This document shows, in pieces, positions 21,533 to 39,456 of a stretch of DNA of 64,000 nucleotides. Location: NCBI GenBank assembly GCA_025602915.1, contig JAHLJZ010000031.1, positions 1-64,000 of the forward strand, given 5' to 3'. A model generated the notes under the pieces. It was not told the DNA's origin, ran no database searches, and worked only from the letters and a program-made list of their open reading frames with translations. The position numbers were made by a program, and so were the translations under genes. This stretch comes from Paraphysoderma sedebokerense (lineage: Eukaryota; Blastocladiomycota; Physodermatomycetes; Physodermatales; Physodermataceae). Positions within the stretch are counted from its first letter, which is position 1; each line of letters begins with the position of its first letter.

Positions 21533-23365
21533 TTAAACTTTGATTCCTAATGCTTTTTGTAGCGTATTTCCACTATTCTGTTGCAAAATCAGGTCAAGTG
21601 TATTTGAATTTAATGGCGTTAATTTAGATGGTTTAAAATACGATTTGGTAATGTGGATATCTGAATGTAATTGACGCCATAAATTTGGATGTATGTAATT
21701 AAAGGTACCACGTGTTGGACGGGATGAAATTGGTTTGATAAGTTGATTTAAGGGTGGAGTGGAGTAGACTGGTTTAGCTGGATTTAAAGATGTCGTGAGG
21801 GAGTAAGATGGTTTGGTAGATGGGGAGTGGGTGTTAGTGTAGAATGATGGCGGAGGTGGATGTGTGACTGGTTTCGCGGTTGAGCTGATTAGATGGAGGT
21901 AAAAGAGTAGAGAAAGATAGAGGTATTACGTTTGTTAATGCGTTAACGTTTCAAAGTGTATTCTGTATCTGTCGGATGGAAGTATAAAAGGTATTTGTTA
22001 CCTTGAATCCTGACACCCGCTGGTAGGCTTTCGGACATCATCATAAGTCACTTGCCGTGGAGGGAGCAGAGACGCGATGATTGGAGATCTGGCGTTTAAG
22101 ATTTGGCGTATCGAGAAATTCCTGTTTGAACAGCAGATACATTCCACACAATGCCATCTAAGTATCAAATAATAGAACAAAAGATCTTTTCTGGTGCCTT
22201 ACTTTCTTGATTTCGTTGAACTTCCACTGCCCGTGACTGCCGCGAGCTGTTTCTCCGCGTCTTCAGAATCGGCATTCTTCGGTTGGGCGACCCCTGAAAT
22301 TATCGCAAAAGCCTGTTTCCTTTGCTCGGAACTTGACAGCTGGGCCTCCATGGTAAGTTGATCTAGATTCAAATCATTCAAATCAGAAGCGTCCATCGTA
22401 GCCCTCGCGTTTGACTTGAACAGTTTTCGCTTCTCTGCTAAATGCCCAAATCCAACATTCCGAGCTTTGTTCAGCTTTTTCAACCCAAATCTTCGGGAAC
22501 GCTTCGAAGGCTGCCCTTCTGAATTCATGCCGATGTCTATGAATGTCGACTGAGCATGCTTAGACAACGAAAATTTGAAGGAACCAGTTTTTCTGAATTT
22601 GACTGGCATTCTATCAATGTTGAAATATTTTGTTCGTACACAAAAAAGATTGTCAATTTGACCTTGAACGAATTTGGTGTGCTCACCGGTTGAATAAAGT
22701 TGTAAGGAAAAGGAGCGAAGAAACCTATAAAAGCTCTAATAATGCCAAGATATGAGTTTTAAATATTTATGAGTCCACGAAAGAAACCGAAAATTCACCT
22801 CAAAGAAATGGCGTTCTTTCGTCGAATCTAGTTTCGCACCCCATTCGACCAACATTCGGCTATAACGAAAAGCTAAACTCTGTAAGGCATCGCTTTTGCG
22901 ACCATCCATACCGGGCTCGGATTCTCGTAGATCATTCAAATCAGTTGTTGGATTTCGTTCTAGGTCATTTCCTATACCAGGTGAAATTTTAGAGGATTTT
23001 AATTGGAGATTACAATATTCTGTTGAATTATTCAAGAGGTCATCAAAATCTGCTGTCTGGGCAAACTGAATGAAAATTGGAGATAAGTGGGGCAAATTGC
23101 TTAATGTATTTTCCTTGACTTTCGATAAAGACGGCATTTGAGGTACGTTCGAATGCAACTGCGAGGTTGATTGATGAGTAGTCACCGTTAGAATACTCGT
23201 TTTACGACTGCTTGATGAAGAACGATTTGAGTTATTGTGTTGGTCATCCTTTGGAGTAGTTGAAAAAATATCCACACTTCCATTTCGTGCGCCGACAATA
23301 GACGGGTTCAACGTCGGGATTTCTGCGGTGTCTAGAGGTAATTCAGCTAAACGAGGATTAGACAT
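21533..23365 (-). CDS. Unrecognised 535-aa protein, four exons (copy 2)
   Basis: Identical to the gene at 5748-7580. Exons are 22799-23365, 22203-22735, 22002-22157 and 21533-21884. Flanking DNA is also identical, so no regulatory difference is expected. Confidence 0.75.
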
Positions 23366-23772
23366 CGCATAAGCTCACTGCAGTGATGAGAGGGTTACCA
23401 GATGTATAAAAGATCCGGCAAGAACTCGATCAAAATGTAGTCAACTCAAGACAAACACGAGAGGTCGAGTTAGGTGGGCACGACAGTTCCGATGATACAT
23501 TCCAGCCAGTCAGAACGCTACAACTTGTATGGTTGCAAGTATCAGATTTCTAAGATGGCCACATTGATAACGGATATAATATTTACCTTTTCATTTCCAA
23601 AAGATGTAATAATTTTAATACCAATTGGGATCTCCGCCATTAGATCGCCTATTATCATTCTGTAGGGCACGTGACCTTTCATCTCGAAGCCGAATTTGTG
23701 TCCCGTCTTCCAAGACCGAAAGCTGCTGCTCATTTTCTCTTATATCCATATTCCCGAATTACAGTTCTCAAT

Positions 23773-24589
23773 ATGGCGCACCGAAAAGTTGATGTCGATT
23801 CTATGGCCGTTGATGATGACTACGATGATGAGAACGCCGCCCCTGAATCTGCTGCCGCTGTTGATGTCCACCTTATTACTTCTCAGGTAGACTCGAGGGC
23901 AGCCGAAGTATCTAATTTGATACAAAGGTATGTTGCAAGGGAAAATCCATTTTCCTTGAAAGCAAATTCAGTCTGAAGATAGCCGACAACTTCAAATGTA
24001 CCGTCGGAAATCAACTTAGACGCGGCTGTTTACTTTCTCAATCCTTCTCTGGCAATATACTGACGTATCTGTCTTCGCTTTGTATTTACTAAAGGGGTCA
24101 AGCGTCCGAAGCAGTTTTGAAAGCTCTGGACAACCCTCCGTATGGTTCAGACTCCATTAACTCTGCTAAAGTAACTATCAATCTGGATTACCATGTTTTC
24201 ACAATGTCTCGACCTCGTTCTCCCCTTGCCATAGTTTAACATCATGTCTGGTTATTTCAGGACAAAAACACACGTACCGTTATCGATGCTCTGTCTGCCG
24301 CTAAATCGGCAGATATTCCCAGTATAATCAAGAAATTGTCGGTGGAGCAGTGCGATGTATTGATGAAATATTTGTATAAGGGTTTCGCTACCCCGGAAGT
24401 GTTCAACACTGGTGTTCTGTTGGCATGGCATGAGAAGGTTAGCTCTTGTTTCTACTTGTATTCCCAACTTTCTCGCCAACTCAAACTTATATTATCTGTT
24501 CTTTTATTCGTTTCCTTCCATTGCAGTTGACTGAAGTCGCTGGTGTGGGCAGTATCGTCAGGGTGATGGCAGACCGTCGGACCGTTTAA
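23773..24589 (+). CDS. ARPC5: Arp2/3 complex subunit 5, ARPC5/p16 (copy 2)
   Basis: Identical to the gene at 7988-8804. Exons are 23773-23927, 24095-24170, 24261-24437 and 24527-24589, giving 156 aa. The CACGTG upstream element is at 23668-23673. Confidence 0.95.
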
Positions 24590-24932
24590 TGTGGCCATGT
24601 CAAATTCATAATTTCTAGTAGTGTTCATGACGAAGGACAAAGAACATCACTCTGAACATGTATCATATTAACCGTTAGATGAGAAAAAGAAATCATGGAG
24701 TCACGTTCACCATTTTTTATAAGGATATGATGTCTTAATTGCCTTAAGCTTAAAATCAATAGCCTGCGCAAGACACAGCTGATATCTTATATTTCACGAG
24801 TACACAGTATTTGATAACAACGAAGGGCCCAATCTTTGTCAACAAATAAATATTATACATCTATGTTTACAATCTATATATAGGTTTCTAGGGAATATAC
24901 TTAACACGATCCAGATACGCCAAAACATATGC

Positions 24933-25676
24933 TTATGAGATGTTAACTTTCTTTGGCGCTGTTAAAATAACCACTAATCCGGCGATGCCGCCAAAAATGA
25001 TGACGACAAAGGAGAACAGGCTAAGCCTTTTATTCCAAACTCTGAACACAGCGTCGCGCTTAGTGACTATGGGGCTCACCCATCCTAACCACCAAGCCGG
25101 CATGATAAAGAATCCAAGGCAAAATAATACAAAAGGTGTGCATTTGTATAGCGGCTGTTTCTTGTTCGCATTCCTGTAGGTTGTGGTCGTATAAAAGGAC
25201 CCAATGATCGATGGCGCCTGTTCAGTAGCAGCAGATTTGTCGTCAAATGATGGTGGCGGGTCGAATGAAAAGTACGACTTCGGAAATTTTTCGGGTGCTG
25301 TCGTTGCATTCAGTGGCTGCGACGGTGGGGAAGGTTTATACTGCGGTGAAAGGAAAGCAGGATAAGGCGGTGAATCAGTTATTGGTGGTGGAACTGAAAA
25401 AGACGAGGGTATTGTGTCAATTTCTGGCCAAATGTCGTCTTTATTGGAAATACTTCTGCTCGCTGTATTTGAACTTGTGTTCGAATTAGCAGTCATGGTT
25501 GTTCTAGTCGTATAATTTGAAGCCGCGGTGTCAGTTCGTGATCGTCCCGTCGCAGGTTTGGGACTGTAGCTGATGCTCGAAGGGGTTTGGTTGTTGGAGG
25601 AATTCGAGCGAACTGACTGACCATAACGGTCAATCTCTGACGATTCAAAATCTGCATAAGTGAAATGACTGCTCAT
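24933..25676 (-). CDS. Ser/Pro/Thr-rich two-pass membrane protein (copy 2)
   Basis: Identical to the intronless gene at 9148-9891 (247 aa, two C-terminal transmembrane helices, function unknown). Confidence 0.75.
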   Translation of the reverse strand: MSSHFTYADFESSEIDRYGQSVRSNSSNNQTPSSISYSPKPATGRSRTDTAASNYTTRTTMTANSNTSSNTASRSISNKDDIWPEIDTIPSSFSVPPPITDSPPYPAFLSPQYKPSPPSQPLNATTAPEKFPKSYFSFDPPPSFDDKSAATEQAPSIIGSFYTTTTYRNANKKQPLYKCTPFVLFCLGFFIMPAWWLGWVSPIVTKRDAVFRVWNKRLSLFSFVVIIFGGIAGLVVILTAPKKVNIS

Positions 25677-26164
25677 CGTTGTGACCACAAGTTTGCAACG
25701 GCTGATGTTCAAGTTGTCGTTTGAGCGCCTTCTGTTGAAAATTTAGTCGACTTTCGATTTTTGGAATAAAAACGAGTGGCGGACTGAAGCGAAACCTCCT
25801 TTATTTTTAACAGAAAGGTTGGACGGGAATGCCAAGCTTTTGCAAGAGGTGAATTTTGATTGATCATACACGGAACGTACATTAATGTCGTACCAGATTG
25901 ACACGCAAAATATAAACGGTGCGGTGAAGCACGCGTCGAATCTCCCGATACCAATCACTGCTGGAGGACAGATTATTTCACTATATAGTGCATATAAAAT
26001 ATTTCGAACACAATCCTTCTTGTATTACAGCGGCATTGATTGGAAGAAATGGTTTTATTACAATCGATTAAAAATTTAATATTAAAGTCACATTAGATAT
26101 CTAAGACGTGCACACTGCACATGCTCTTTGTGTTTATCGCACACAGAAAACCAATGCTGTCCCA

Positions 26165-27585
26165 TCAATACAATCCCACCATAATACTTTGGTTCTTTTC
26201 TTGTTCATTTATTCCACTCTCGCTTTCCTTGTCTTTTATCAACGAGTCGTCATCGTTGGTCATGTTCGACAATAGTCTGATTAGATAATGTCTGTATAAA
26301 TTGAACAAATCTTGTTTGCATTCGGGTAATGTAAATATTGTTCGTTGTTTAGAGTCTTTAAAAGTAGAATCTAGAAGGACAAGCTTGAGCGAGTTGGTAG
26401 AAAATGCCTCTGTTTAATTGTGAAGTAATGCAAGTAAACAAAATCCAGCAGAAAGGAAATGAAGTTTAAATGTCATTAGTACATGGACCTTGACACCTAG
26501 GTAGAGAGATAACAAACCTTTCTCCATCAATTTCAACACTCGATTTGGAGTACCCACGGCTATATGTACAGGATTCTTTTTCAAAAACTCTACTTGTTCG
26601 TCTATTTTCATGTGCTTCGCAAAAAGCTTTCCTATTTTTGCTGAAATATGTAATGTCCGGAGAGATCTGAAATAAACAACTGTTTGAGTATATGATATAG
26701 GGTTAATAGCATTCATTCTACTGAAAGCACCTTATCACATCCATGCATCGTATGGCGGAACTACAAAGCACCAGTATAAATGGATCGGCCATGACTTTAG
26801 CGTCGGCGCTCTTCGATTTTTTCTTTCGTTTTTTCAGTATGATCTTTGCAATCGAATCCCATTCGGGTAAAACTTAAAAAAATTCAATCGCAGAATAAAT
26901 CAGATAAAATACACTTAGATTAATGATACCGTAAAATACGGAAATACCTGATTTCACGTAGTGTGATAAATTATCAAGAGAGTGGTCTCGCTCAAACGAC
27001 ACACCATCCACAAATCGAGAATCTAGAGTGAGAAATGCCAAATGAGTTTGTTTATCATTGTTGAATTATTTATTTCGGATAAATACCGTCAATTGCCAAA
27101 GTCTCGGCCTCAAACTTAGTTAAATTCTCCTTCGCGGAGCAATCCGCAAGGAAGTGTCGAAAAACTAGCGCCTGAGTTCCTCTGCTGAAATCGCGAAGAG
27201 TGGTTTCTTCGTCTTTCAACCCTATCTTACGTTTCTGAGTAATTCGATAAGAGAACTGTGAGTAATCCCGTAACTATGTTGGACTACCAAGAACAACTTC
27301 ATGCCAGACCTTTCTCTCTTTATCTTTTAACCTTCGCTTTCGCTTCTTCTCAATTTTGGACATTTCCTCGTTCTCATTCTTCTGTTCAGTGTCACTAGTT
27401 TCTTCTCCTCCATTAATCGTCTCAGAATCAAAAGTTAAATCAGCAGAGGCATCGTCTACGTCGGACGAACCGCCAGTCGCCTCATCTAGAAGAATTTGTT
27501 CATCGTCGGATCCGGCAAAATAAATCTCATCGTCCAATGCATCGGGGTTTGTGAGAGCTGAATTCTTATCGCTTTCTTTCACCAT
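26165..27585 (-). CDS. CMS1: CMS1-like 90S pre-ribosome protein (copy 2)
   Basis: Identical to the gene at 10380-11800. Exons are about 27310-27585, then 27087-27255, 26948-27022, 26731-26872, 26518-26666 and 26165-26409. It has the same weak first splice. Confidence 0.88.
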
Positions 27586-28118
27586 TTTAATTCGTATTTA
27601 GTTGAGGGAATCGTTGTACCAAAGGTGTACGCAGACTGCTACAGGTCAAGGGGAAGTATTCTTGTTTACATCGTCAACGGGCGCGTGACGCTGACAAGCA
27701 ATAATGGAGTTTACTATCAGCAATACGATGTCCATATGATCGTACATTCTAACCCTTAACCATTAAGATTAAAGGAGAGAAGCTGAATTTTCAGCAATAT
27801 AACTGATAAAGGCTATATATGGCACCATGGCATGATAGTTAGAACCGGCGATGGTGTAATCGTCGGCTTACAGATTCATTAAAAACGTTAAAACCATCGA
27901 GTCCACAAATGGTCATTTTCGTACCATTAGCAACTCCATCCTCTAATCTGAATTACATGTTTATTGTTACAAAGTCTACCAACAATCACCCAATACCATG
28001 AGAAAAACCATTAAAGATCAGTTTTCTGTACACTCGACTTCAGACCTCACACAAGTTCGTCCCATAACATCAAGCGAAGAACCCCTTCTTGCTATTATTG
28101 TCAACATAAATTCACGTC

Positions 28119-28643
28119 TTAAAATATATTCAACCATTTCTTCTCAGCTACCATCACAGTCGGCGGTACGTATCGCTTTGTGTGATATACACTTTCACCA
28201 ACTTTCCAGCCCTTCACATCCTTCATCACTTCTGCTTCTGTCTGTTCTTGATGTAAAATTCTGCGGACTTCTTCTCGATCTGATTCGGCTTGCAATACTG
28301 GAGTAAGGTGAATACGGGACCATACTTTTTCTCGTTTCAATTCCCTAAGATGGGTGAATTTAGAGATAATGAACAGGATAACCAGCAAATATTGAGAGGT
28401 CGCCGGATGAATCCATCAAAAATAACTATGAGGAATCATGTACCTTCGTTCTTTAATCCCTTCAATAGTCCAATACCATCCATAAGTCATAATTCCAATC
28501 ACTCCAGCAAACAAAACAGCACCGCTGGGTCCTCGGGATGGAAGATTTCTTTTGTATCGAACTGAGCCAAACCCTCCAGGAGGGGGTAAATCTTGTACGG
28601 GCTTCGGTGGAGGGGTATATGATGACGCCGACGCCGTGGACAT
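28119..28643 (-). CDS. NDUFA13: Complex I subunit NDUFA13 / GRIM-19 (copy 2)
   Basis: Identical to the gene at 12334-12858. Exons are 28444-28643 and 28119-28344, giving 141 aa. The palindromic CACGTG element is at 28710-28721. Confidence 0.95.
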
Positions 28644-28809
28644 TATCAATGTGTGTTATATAGATAACTAGAGATCAGCTTGTCCTTTCGCTTGGTTTGT
28701 TTCCAAATGGGTCACGTGACCAGGTGTAAAAAATTTCTTTTTGGTGATCATGCAGAAACATTTCTTTTAACATTTTATATAATATACTGATAGACTTCAA
28801 TATTACAAA

Positions 28810-30975
28810 CTACCGACCGTCGTAAGAAGGTTTTTCCTTTGGATTTTTAATACTGTCTTCAAGTATGGACGGACTTAATGAAATCGTATACAGTACATTT
28901 TTTGGTGGTTGAGAGGAATATGTAGCATTGCTATTCCCGTTATCGTGCGATGACACTTCGTTGACTCCATTTACTACCACTTCTTCGTTATCTTCACGTG
29001 AATCGGATGAATTATTATATATAGAATTAGCATATCGCCCATGCTTTCCACCTAGCTTCAGCCAACGCCCAGATTTATGCTCTTGACCAGTTCCAACGAG
29101 AATGTGAATGTCATGGATGCGAGAATTCTTGTTCGCACTTGGAGGTGGTAACTGATTGCGGGTAGGAGCATGAGAATGGGAAATAGATGTAGGGAAAGAC
29201 TTCGGAGGGAGCACAGATAGAGAGTTGATGAATCCAGGCTAATTGATGTTATGTTAAACCTGATCATCTCACAGATGGAATCATCAAAAACAATAGAACT
29301 ACATACCACAGCAACATTTCCGACGAATGTGAAATTCTTGAAATTAGGGCTTATCCTCCATACTTTGACTTCACCATCCCAACTTCCACTGAGGAACAAA
29401 TCCGTGTACTTCACACAAGCTATGGCAGTAACCCAGAAAGGTTTCTTCCGGTTGCCGACTTCAACTTCATCGGGTCGTGGTGTTTGGGTTCCGTGGCAAA
29501 GTCGTTGAATAAAGACAGGCTTCTTCTTCCCAATGTTCCACAGTGATATTGAACCGCAGTCGGACCCAGAAAGAAAATACTCTTCGTTAATCAAAGTCAA
29601 ACAGTCTATCGATCCGGCAACGGCAAGCTGGCTTGAATCATTGATATTTGATGATGTCCCCTGTGAACCGCGGTAAACGAGTTGAGATTCTTCTATAATT
29701 TTCCAAAGTCGTAGTGTACGATCTCGGCCACCAGACGTTATGCATGTTTCGCGGGATAAAGTATCGATACCCGTGATTTGATCTTGATGTCCGAATCTAT
29801 ATTTGGGCAAAATAAGAAATTCGCAACGACCCAGAACAAAAGCAAGTAACTGTTACGTACAATGTTTCCACATATGTCATTTCGTCAATATTCCACACCT
29901 TGACCGTCCGATCATTACTCGCGGAGTAGAGTTGGTTGGAGCCTTTTCTGAAGGTAAGAGACTAGGATTGCAAATTCTATCAGTCTTCCGTTGCAGTTCA
30001 ATGAAAGTTTGCAGAACATACCGTCACAGCATCTCGATGTTGATTGAAACAATGAACATGCGTGTCATCCTTTACACTCCAAATGTTCAGTCGATTATCG
30101 TCTCCGCCACTGGCCAGGTACGTGCCGTCAAACGATATAGCTAGTGACAAAACGCGGCCAGTATGCCCAACCTTGGCTTTCCCTGTGTTGCGACGCCCGC
30201 CTCGAAATACATGCAGCTTCTTTGCAGTGATGAAGTCCCCTGGAGCACTCGAAGTCAGCCACGACAAGCATCAAGTCAATTCAGGTAAAATTGCTTACAT
30301 TTGATGATAGATCCATCCTTACTCCCACTGTATACGTATTTCTGATCAGGTGTAATCACAGCGGAAGTTATCGAAAGTTGATGACCTCTTGGAAACATTT
30401 TGACCTCAGCATGTGACAGATAGCTGGCGTATTGATCGGCCACATTACGAAACAATTTCCCGGAGGTCTCAAGCTATTTCACGAGTATTTCGTGAGTCAT
30501 TTTTAAGTAATTTTCTTCGAAGTAATTTGTTGTCTCTGGCAGACACACGTACCGCATCGTCCCTCAATCTTTCAGCAATTAAATCACGATCGATGTCTTT
30601 GGCATCAAATCCCACGTTTTCTTCTGTAGTTAAATTAACAATTAATAAAGTATAATTAATTGAAAGCATTGAAATAAGGGGAATTCGAGACATACCCAAT
30701 TCAGTCTCGATCGTTTTAAGATACTCCTTTGCCAATCGCAATCTCTTTTCAGCAGCAGTCTCTTTATCTTCCTCGTCCGATTCCTCTTCGCCAGTAGAGT
30801 ATGACTGAAAATCAATATCATCTATCCCACCAGCTCCAATTTCATCTTCACTTTCATGATCTTTATCCTGTTTCCTCCGTTTAACTGACTTGAGCGCATT
30901 CGCATTAGTCCCCTTCCGTTTCTGCGGTTGTGAGACCGATTCGTTGTCTGAGGTAATGAAGAACGAGTCCTTCAT
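28810..30975 (-). CDS. RRP9: RRP9 / U3-55K WD40 protein (copy 2)
   Basis: Identical to the gene at 13025-15190. Exons are 30696-30975, 30553-30623, 30299-30473, 30022-30239, 29861-29961, 29307-29796 and 28810-29238, giving 587 aa. Confidence 0.94.
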
Positions 30976-31372
30976 TTCTGTTACTAGATAAATAAAGAAT
31001 TAAAACGATAAATCTCTGAAAAAGAACACAATTTATGAAGGCGTAGTGATTTTCAGTCATTTACAGCCGAAGCCAAGAAAAATTTGTTATGCTTATCACG
31101 TGGCGGTTGATATCTAAACTCCTTGCCTTCTCTGCACTTCGCGTTTCATTCAGAATATGAATTATTTAAATAATCCCATCGATGGAATTATGATATTTCA
31201 AACCATAACCTCTTTTGTGAAATTGAAGGCATTTTTTTACATGGCTATTGTCTGCGAAGCACTATTTAAATTGCTATGTCGTCAGAGGAACGGCTGGGCT
31301 TGGTTACTTTCATTAAAACGTTGCAGATTTCGTCTTGCATCCTTCAAGTTTGCTTTGCCGAAAATTTTCGCT

Positions 31373-32662
31373 ATGGAACATCAAGGTATAACACTTTCAG
31401 AGTCGACAGACAATATCGACGGCCCCGGAACCCGACTCAAATTGAATGTAAATTTTGATGTTATCGACCCTGACAAAGTTCCTGTGTTGGAAAATCCGGT
31501 GAAGAACCCGGTGTGGAAAGTATTCGTTTTCAGCTTCTCCACAGCATGCTCTTGGTTTGCGTTGTAAGTATAATCAATTTTATTTTCTCTTGCGGCAGTC
31601 TGATAGTAGCATCGCTCTAACGCTCAATGAATCAATAGCAACACTGAACGTCTGGTCTTGGAATTACCTAACAAAACTCACACCATTGCCATTACGTTCG
31701 CATGCTATGCTCTCGCTTCCATCCTTTCCGCATTTATATCGAAATCTTGGTTAAAGGTTACTATTGGTTTTGCGGCATTCTGGATTACGTCTTGCGCCAT
31801 CATCACTTTCCTGGCCGACTATCCCGACATACACACCGTTACTATTCCAATGAGCGGCTTCGCATTCGGTCATCTTTTTACGGCAGCGCCCCTTTATTTG
31901 TCCCGATTCTCGGCTTGTAGCGGCAAAAAAATTTGGAAACTTGTATCCATTTTTACAGCGTGCATAACTGTCGCGTACGTTTTCGGCGTTTTGAGCTGGA
32001 ACTTATCTCCAGCAGACGCAGAACCTGTTTACTTCGGCGACTCCCCTTTAACCCCACGACCCATAGCTTTCTGGCTTGTGTTAATTCTTATCGCTGCGAC
32101 TTTTGCTAGTGTTTGTGTTCTTATCGTCTTCCCTTTGCCACCAATTCCAAATTACGGTAACACACCAGCTGAACAGTACGAGTCATATAGAACTTACTTT
32201 AACAGTCGCCCGAGAATGTTGATCGATATCATTCGTAACAAAAATTTTGCAGTCAACATTCCACTTATTGTTGGCAGTGGATTGCTTTTAGGGTTACAGT
32301 TCGGCTTGGCCAATGTTAAGCGAAATGTCAAAGCTGAAAATTCAGCTCCAGACTCAGTGCAAGTTGGGCTGATTATTCTCAACTTGGTGATTACTCTAAT
32401 AGAGAACCCTATTACTGGCATGGTTAACACCGGATTAATTACCTCCTTCCATGAGAGTAACTTATTGGCGGCATCGGGAATTTTTAGAACCTTCCAGGGA
32501 ATTTGCGCTGTCGTCGGATATTTTATGGCCTATGGAGGCGGACTTGATCTCTCAATCCTGGGTGTAGAAACTGCCGTCATTGCAATTTTAGTTGGCGGTG
32601 CTCATTATTCAGTGAAGCGCTTAACGGGTAACGTTCAAGTCAATTACAGAAGAGGTGTCTGA
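31373..32662 (+). CDS. Polytopic membrane protein, MFS/UNC93-like (copy 2)
   Basis: Identical to the gene at 15588-16877. Exons are 31373-31563 and 31639-32662, giving 404 aa with about ten helices. Confidence 0.8.
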
Positions 32663-32908
32663 GCATTATAAGTAGTAATCATGTATCAATAGCGATGGTA
32701 CTTGTAAAATATTATTATTTTCATGTCGTACTTTCCTTCTCAAAATCAATACACTCTAAATAACGAATGGTATTATCAACCAAACTTATTATAAAGTCAC
32801 TACAAATACAGCCTGCTTGTGCAAGAATATTGACAAAATTGACAAGTCACTGATCACACAAACAAAAATGCTATTACGACACTAACAATGATATGTTAAC
32901 TTTCATGT

Positions 32909-34618
32909 TTATTGTTGTTTGCATTCTGGAGGGTTGTCGCCAGTGGCGGCAGGTGGCTAAAATAAAATAGTTCATTAACATTAAGGACGAGAAGTATTAG
33001 CTAATGCTCCAAACTTACCTTGCCACTTTGATCCCCATCTTCATCATCTTCGTCGGATTCATCGTCATCACTCTCGTCATCCTCTTCTTCGTCATCATCA
33101 TCATCATCTTCGAAGCCACCAAACTGACCACCATACTAAAATACAAAGATATCAGCAAGAAGTTTAGAGTAAAACCCAATCAGAAATTTCATACTTCGTC
33201 ATCGTCCAATTCAACAGATTCACCAGTAAACCATCCAATAGCGTCCGGGATCAATTTTTCTTTGATGTCTTCACCAATTTCATAGTCGGCTTCAAGTTTT
33301 TCGTCAAGCTCTTGGGCTTCTTCTTCAGTAATTTCTAAAATACTGATGTCAGGACGTCGTTATCAAATTTCTTTACGATTGTAATCCACTAACCTTCATC
33401 TTCGGCGGGAACCTTAGGTGGTTTAAAGAAGTTGAAGAAAGTTTCCGTCGGAACAGTCTTCTTAACGATTCGAGTTTGGTTTGTACCCTTATGACGTTGT
33501 TTCTTCGTTTCCACACGGAAAGCAAGATTCTTGCCCTCTTTCCAGTTGATTTCGGTTCTTCGATTTCAGACATCAGCATCACCAAAAACTTCAGAACTTG
33601 CATTATATTTAGACACGAACCCTTCAGCATGATCATACATGTAATCATCGGCTCTGTTGGCTTCAGTTGGTTCGGACAGATAGTAAGTTTTAGTCAAAAC
33701 CTCATTAGTGAAGTAATCGTTCGAGCTAAATTGGAAATCGAGTTTAAAGCCCTGATGTATAGAAGAAGAAACTGTCAGAAATAGGACGAAGTGCAATCAT
33801 CAAAACTTAATCGAAACGTACAGGATTGTCGGGCAAATATGCAACCTTAATGTCGATTAATGATTTCAGAACTTCTTGATCTTCTTCTGTAATCATTTCA
33901 GATATGTGTGGGTGATTCATGAGAACTCGCAACCAGAATTCTGGTACACCAGTGACCGGTTCCTTCGACTTTTGCAAGAACAGAATAAACAAACTCAATT
34001 TCACGTGCCCGCGAATACGAGAAGACATCGGTAGACTATACCTCAGTTGCTGGGGCCTCTTTCTCTTCTTCCTCTTCCTCTTCAGTTTTTTTTGCTTCTT
34101 CATCGGTTGGTTCGTATTTACCGGCGACAATCTCTGAACGCTAAAGGACTGTAAGCGCATAGACTCGCTTTTGACAAGGAATAATGAACGACGAGAAACC
34201 TTATTATACAAGGGTTTGTACAAATTATGATACTTTTTCTCTAATTCCAATACTTCTTTATGGAATTGTCTTTCCAACTCATTGTGTTTCGTCTATCAAA
34301 GCAACAAGATACAAAGTAAAGGCGGCATAAGTTCAGCTGAAAGTGATAAACACTTCTAACGAAGCCTATAATCTACGTACTTGTAGATTCTTCAAAGCTT
34401 GAACACGTCTTTTCGCATCAGCTGGTAAAGAATTATAATACTCTGGGACAACTTGGCCGACCAAATCGCCGAGTCGAGCCTGCCAATCCAAATAATCAAA
34501 GTAGCGAGTGCATCCTTGGTTAGTCGAAAGCCCAGAAGGTTTCAGATAACAACAAGAAAGCATTTGAACAAAATACCTGAATCATGTTCATGAATGCGGG
34601 ATCTTGAGAGAATGCCAT
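32909..34618 (-). CDS. NAP1: Nucleosome assembly protein NAP1 with CaaX end (copy 2)
   Basis: Identical to the gene at 17124-18833. Exons are 34577-34618, 34381-34479, 34200-34292, 34042-34140, 33822-33968, 33621-33751, 33394-33557, 33195-33334, 33019-33135 and 32909-32956. This copy keeps the native upstream flank (34846 onward), unlike copy 1, whose upstream DNA is the HMGB promoter. Confidence 0.94.
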
Positions 34619-34956
34619 ATCTTACTAGTATGTTAATAAGCTGCAAAGTGCGGACATTGGCAGTAGATAATGGGCCAAATAAGGAGTAGGTCCTTGTTTA
34701 GGTCACGTGCACATCTGCACGTTGCGACGAGCAAAGGTTAACCTGCTTGTACCAGGTTTTAAAGATCATTTAAAGACGAGGCTGTAACGAATTCATTTTA
34801 ATTTTGGATATCATGGTAAATTGGTAGTTGTACAGTATAAAATCATTCCCAGCAACAGAAAGGACACAATAAATGTTGGTAGAAAAGAAAATTTTAAATT
34901 TATCCCAAGACCTCTATCAAGATATCTATAAACGGAAGCACACAACATCCTGTGAT
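34619..34956. other. Intergenic region: NAP1 copy 2 promoter, right breakpoint, PKC1 3' side
   Basis: 338 bp between two minus-strand genes. CACGTG at 34704-34709 is the copy 2 NAP1 element. The tandem segment ends at 34845, and unique AT-rich DNA follows up to the PKC1 stop. Confidence 0.7.
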
Positions 34957-38995
<4,039 letters not shown>

Positions 38996-39456
38996 GGTGC
39001 CACCCGACTTTGTGAGAATTAAATGAATTGACGACTAGAATGCAGCAGCGATATATTCTCCAGGAAAGATTATATTATTGAGAAGGGCATCTGCTGTGTA
39101 TCTCGAAATTGGTGCACAACATCAACAGCACGGAGAAGGTCAAAACACGCCCATACGCAAATGGAGAGAATTGATGCATCCAATGGATACAGTAGATTGC
39201 GGGTTCTGGAGAACATGGAAGTCGGTTCAACGCTCATTCAAACTGCTTTCTGAGATAACTAAAATGTACTTTATTCTAATTAACTCATCATCACTGTATT
39301 CCACACTTCTATTTCGTATATTGTTAAATAAAGACCAGCACGACTCATCGAAAGCATCGCGGAGATCCCCTTAATAATTTATACATTCAATACTCCACAA
39401 ATTAGACAAATAAGTTTCTGTGGTGATAATCTAAATATTGGGCGCCAACGCATTGT
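38996..39456. other. PKC1 upstream region
   Basis: 461 bp between the PKC1 start and the RasGEF stop, both on the minus strand. It should hold the PKC1 promoter and the RasGEF 3' untranslated region. I see no other feature. Confidence 0.6.

Larger units (their letters stand above)
19061..34845. repeat. Tandem segment, copy 2 (15,785 bp)
   Basis: This is the second copy, head-to-tail with copy 1. It carries the same nine genes in the same order. Its left neighbour is the NAP1 promoter end of copy 1. Its right neighbour (34846 onward) is unique DNA leading into the 3' side of PKC1. I saw no substitution or indel relative to copy 1. Confidence 0.97.
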
